Under the pieces are notes generated by a model that was not told the DNA's origin, did not search any database, and was given only the letters and a program-made list of their open reading frames with translations. From the NCBI GenBank assembly GCA_964549105.1, contig CAZJTZ010000014.1, positions 14,070-78,069 on the forward strand: a DNA stretch of 64,000 nucleotides. Reading direction: 5' to 3'. Positions 63,687-64,000 of this stretch are shown here, in pieces (the stretch's first letter is position 1; each line of letters begins with the position of its first letter). The position numbers were made by a program, and so were the translations under genes. The DNA is from Hydrogenedens sp964549105. Its GTDB lineage: Bacteria > Hydrogenedentota > Hydrogenedentia > Hydrogenedentales > Hydrogenedentaceae.

Positions 63687-64000
63687 TATAAATAATAAAA
63701 GTAGAAAAAAAAGAAAATATCTGTTTTTGCTTATTGCTATAATCATTGTTATTTTTGTATCAGTCTGGATATATAGGAGTGCTTTTAACAAATCACAATC
63801 TACCTCTAATGTTCTATACCCTGTTACAAAGGGGAATCTTGAAATAACTATTACGGAAGGGGGGAGTGTAGAAGCAAAAGAATCACTACAAATCAAATCC
63901 GAAGTTAGAGGTGAAACTAAAATATTAAGCATTGTTGAAGAAGGATATTTTGTTACACAGGAAGATGTGCAGAATGGAAAAATATTAATAGAACTGGATA
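63676..64000 (+). CDS. Membrane fusion (HlyD/RND adaptor) protein, N-terminal part
   Basis: The frame starts at ATG 63676 (GGAGGAG upstream, inside the end of the TolC-like gene) and runs off the right edge with 108 codons. A basic N-terminus is followed by one membrane helix (YLFLLIAIIIVIFVSVWIY) and a segment GNLEITITEGGSVEAKESLQ that matches the barrel-sandwich start of periplasmic adaptors (VxxGxLxxxVxxxGxVxxxxxv). It would link an inner-membrane pump to the TolC-like channel; the pump gene probably lies beyond the edge. Confidence 0.85.
   Translation, partial: MSNSINNKSRKKRKYLFLLIAIIIVIFVSVWIYRSAFNKSQSTSNVLYPVTKGNLEITITEGGSVEAKESLQIKSEVRGETKILSIVEEGYFVTQEDVQNGKILIELD

Noticed and set aside
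1..64000. CRISPR array, tRNA, rRNA, prophage or insertion sequence
   Set aside because: No regular direct repeats with spacers, no cloverleaf-like or rRNA-like stretch, and no transposase, integrase or phage structural gene were found by reading the gaps and translated frames.

Overview
The window is AT-rich, densely coded bacterial DNA. It looks like a Gram-negative (diderm) organism: there is a TolC-type outer-membrane efflux lipoprotein with an HlyD-type adaptor, an AsmA-like protein, class III-type prepilins (GFTLIE) and many secreted proteins. The gene mix recalls uncultivated, anaerobic, polymer-degrading lineages such as Candidatus Hydrogenedentes or the PVC/FCB groups. That mix includes AMP-forming phenylacetate-CoA ligases with an ACT protein, a family I CoA-transferase, glycoside hydrolases, and secreted carboxypeptidase-regulatory-like proteins. 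The lineage is inferred from content only; there is no rRNA or marker comparison. No rRNA, tRNA, CRISPR array, transposase or prophage was seen.

Layout. 1-1827 (-): alpha/beta hydrolase (cut by the window edge) coupled to an acyl-CoA transferase. 2189-4073 (+): ilvE, a small membrane protein and a class II aldolase. 4077-4997 (-): membrane protein with a CHAT/caspase-like His/Cys domain. 5473-5736 (+): rpsT. 5755-11370 (-): ridA, TPR plus HEXXH peptidase, and two large secreted proteins with degenerate thioredoxin-like C-termini. 11539-13716 (+): HGSNAT-like acyltransferase and sialidase-like protein. 13713-15902 (-): long coiled coil ending in a MshEN/GspE-N domain. 16333 (+): excisionase-type HTH protein. 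17190-21629 (-): HEAT protein and three pilin-like proteins. 21839-27752 (-): galactokinase, MalK-type ATPase, AsmA-like, lipoprotein, secreted protein and a MORC/MutL-like GHKL ATPase. 28064-29113 (-): DUF1016/YhcG nuclease broken by an in-frame TAG. 29576-32739 (-): paaK-ACT-paaK. 32854-37163 (+): alpha-galactosidase-like enzyme, DUF47 plus Pit phosphate transporter, YjfB-like protein. 37182-46984 (-): GH116, DUF1858, CPBP-like, nth, polX, lon. 47201-61783 (+): ctpA, rph, rdgB, tsaC, rpiB, hslU, yfiH, then the classical rimP-nusA-infB-ylxP-rbfA/nrnA-truB-ribF block. 61845-end (+): TolC-like and HlyD-like efflux proteins.

How the genes work together. The right third is core housekeeping: RNA processing, nucleotide clean-up, translation factors and ribosome maturation. 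The left and middle parts are accessory: glycan and glycoconjugate hydrolysis (sialidase-like, GH36/27-like, GH116, galactokinase, MalK-type ATPase), CoA-thioester metabolism of aromatic or acyl acids, pilus-like surface structures and secreted modular proteins.

The most unusual items are: an rbfA-nrnA gene fusion; a PolX whose polymerase aspartates are all gone while its PHP nuclease is intact; a ylxP/DUF503 gene with no usable in-frame start; a membrane-anchored CHAT-like protein; a MORC-like GHKL ATPase beside envelope genes; hslU without hslV; a pilin-like protein with a CXXCH motif; and a GH116 enzyme with an inserted beta-sandwich domain.
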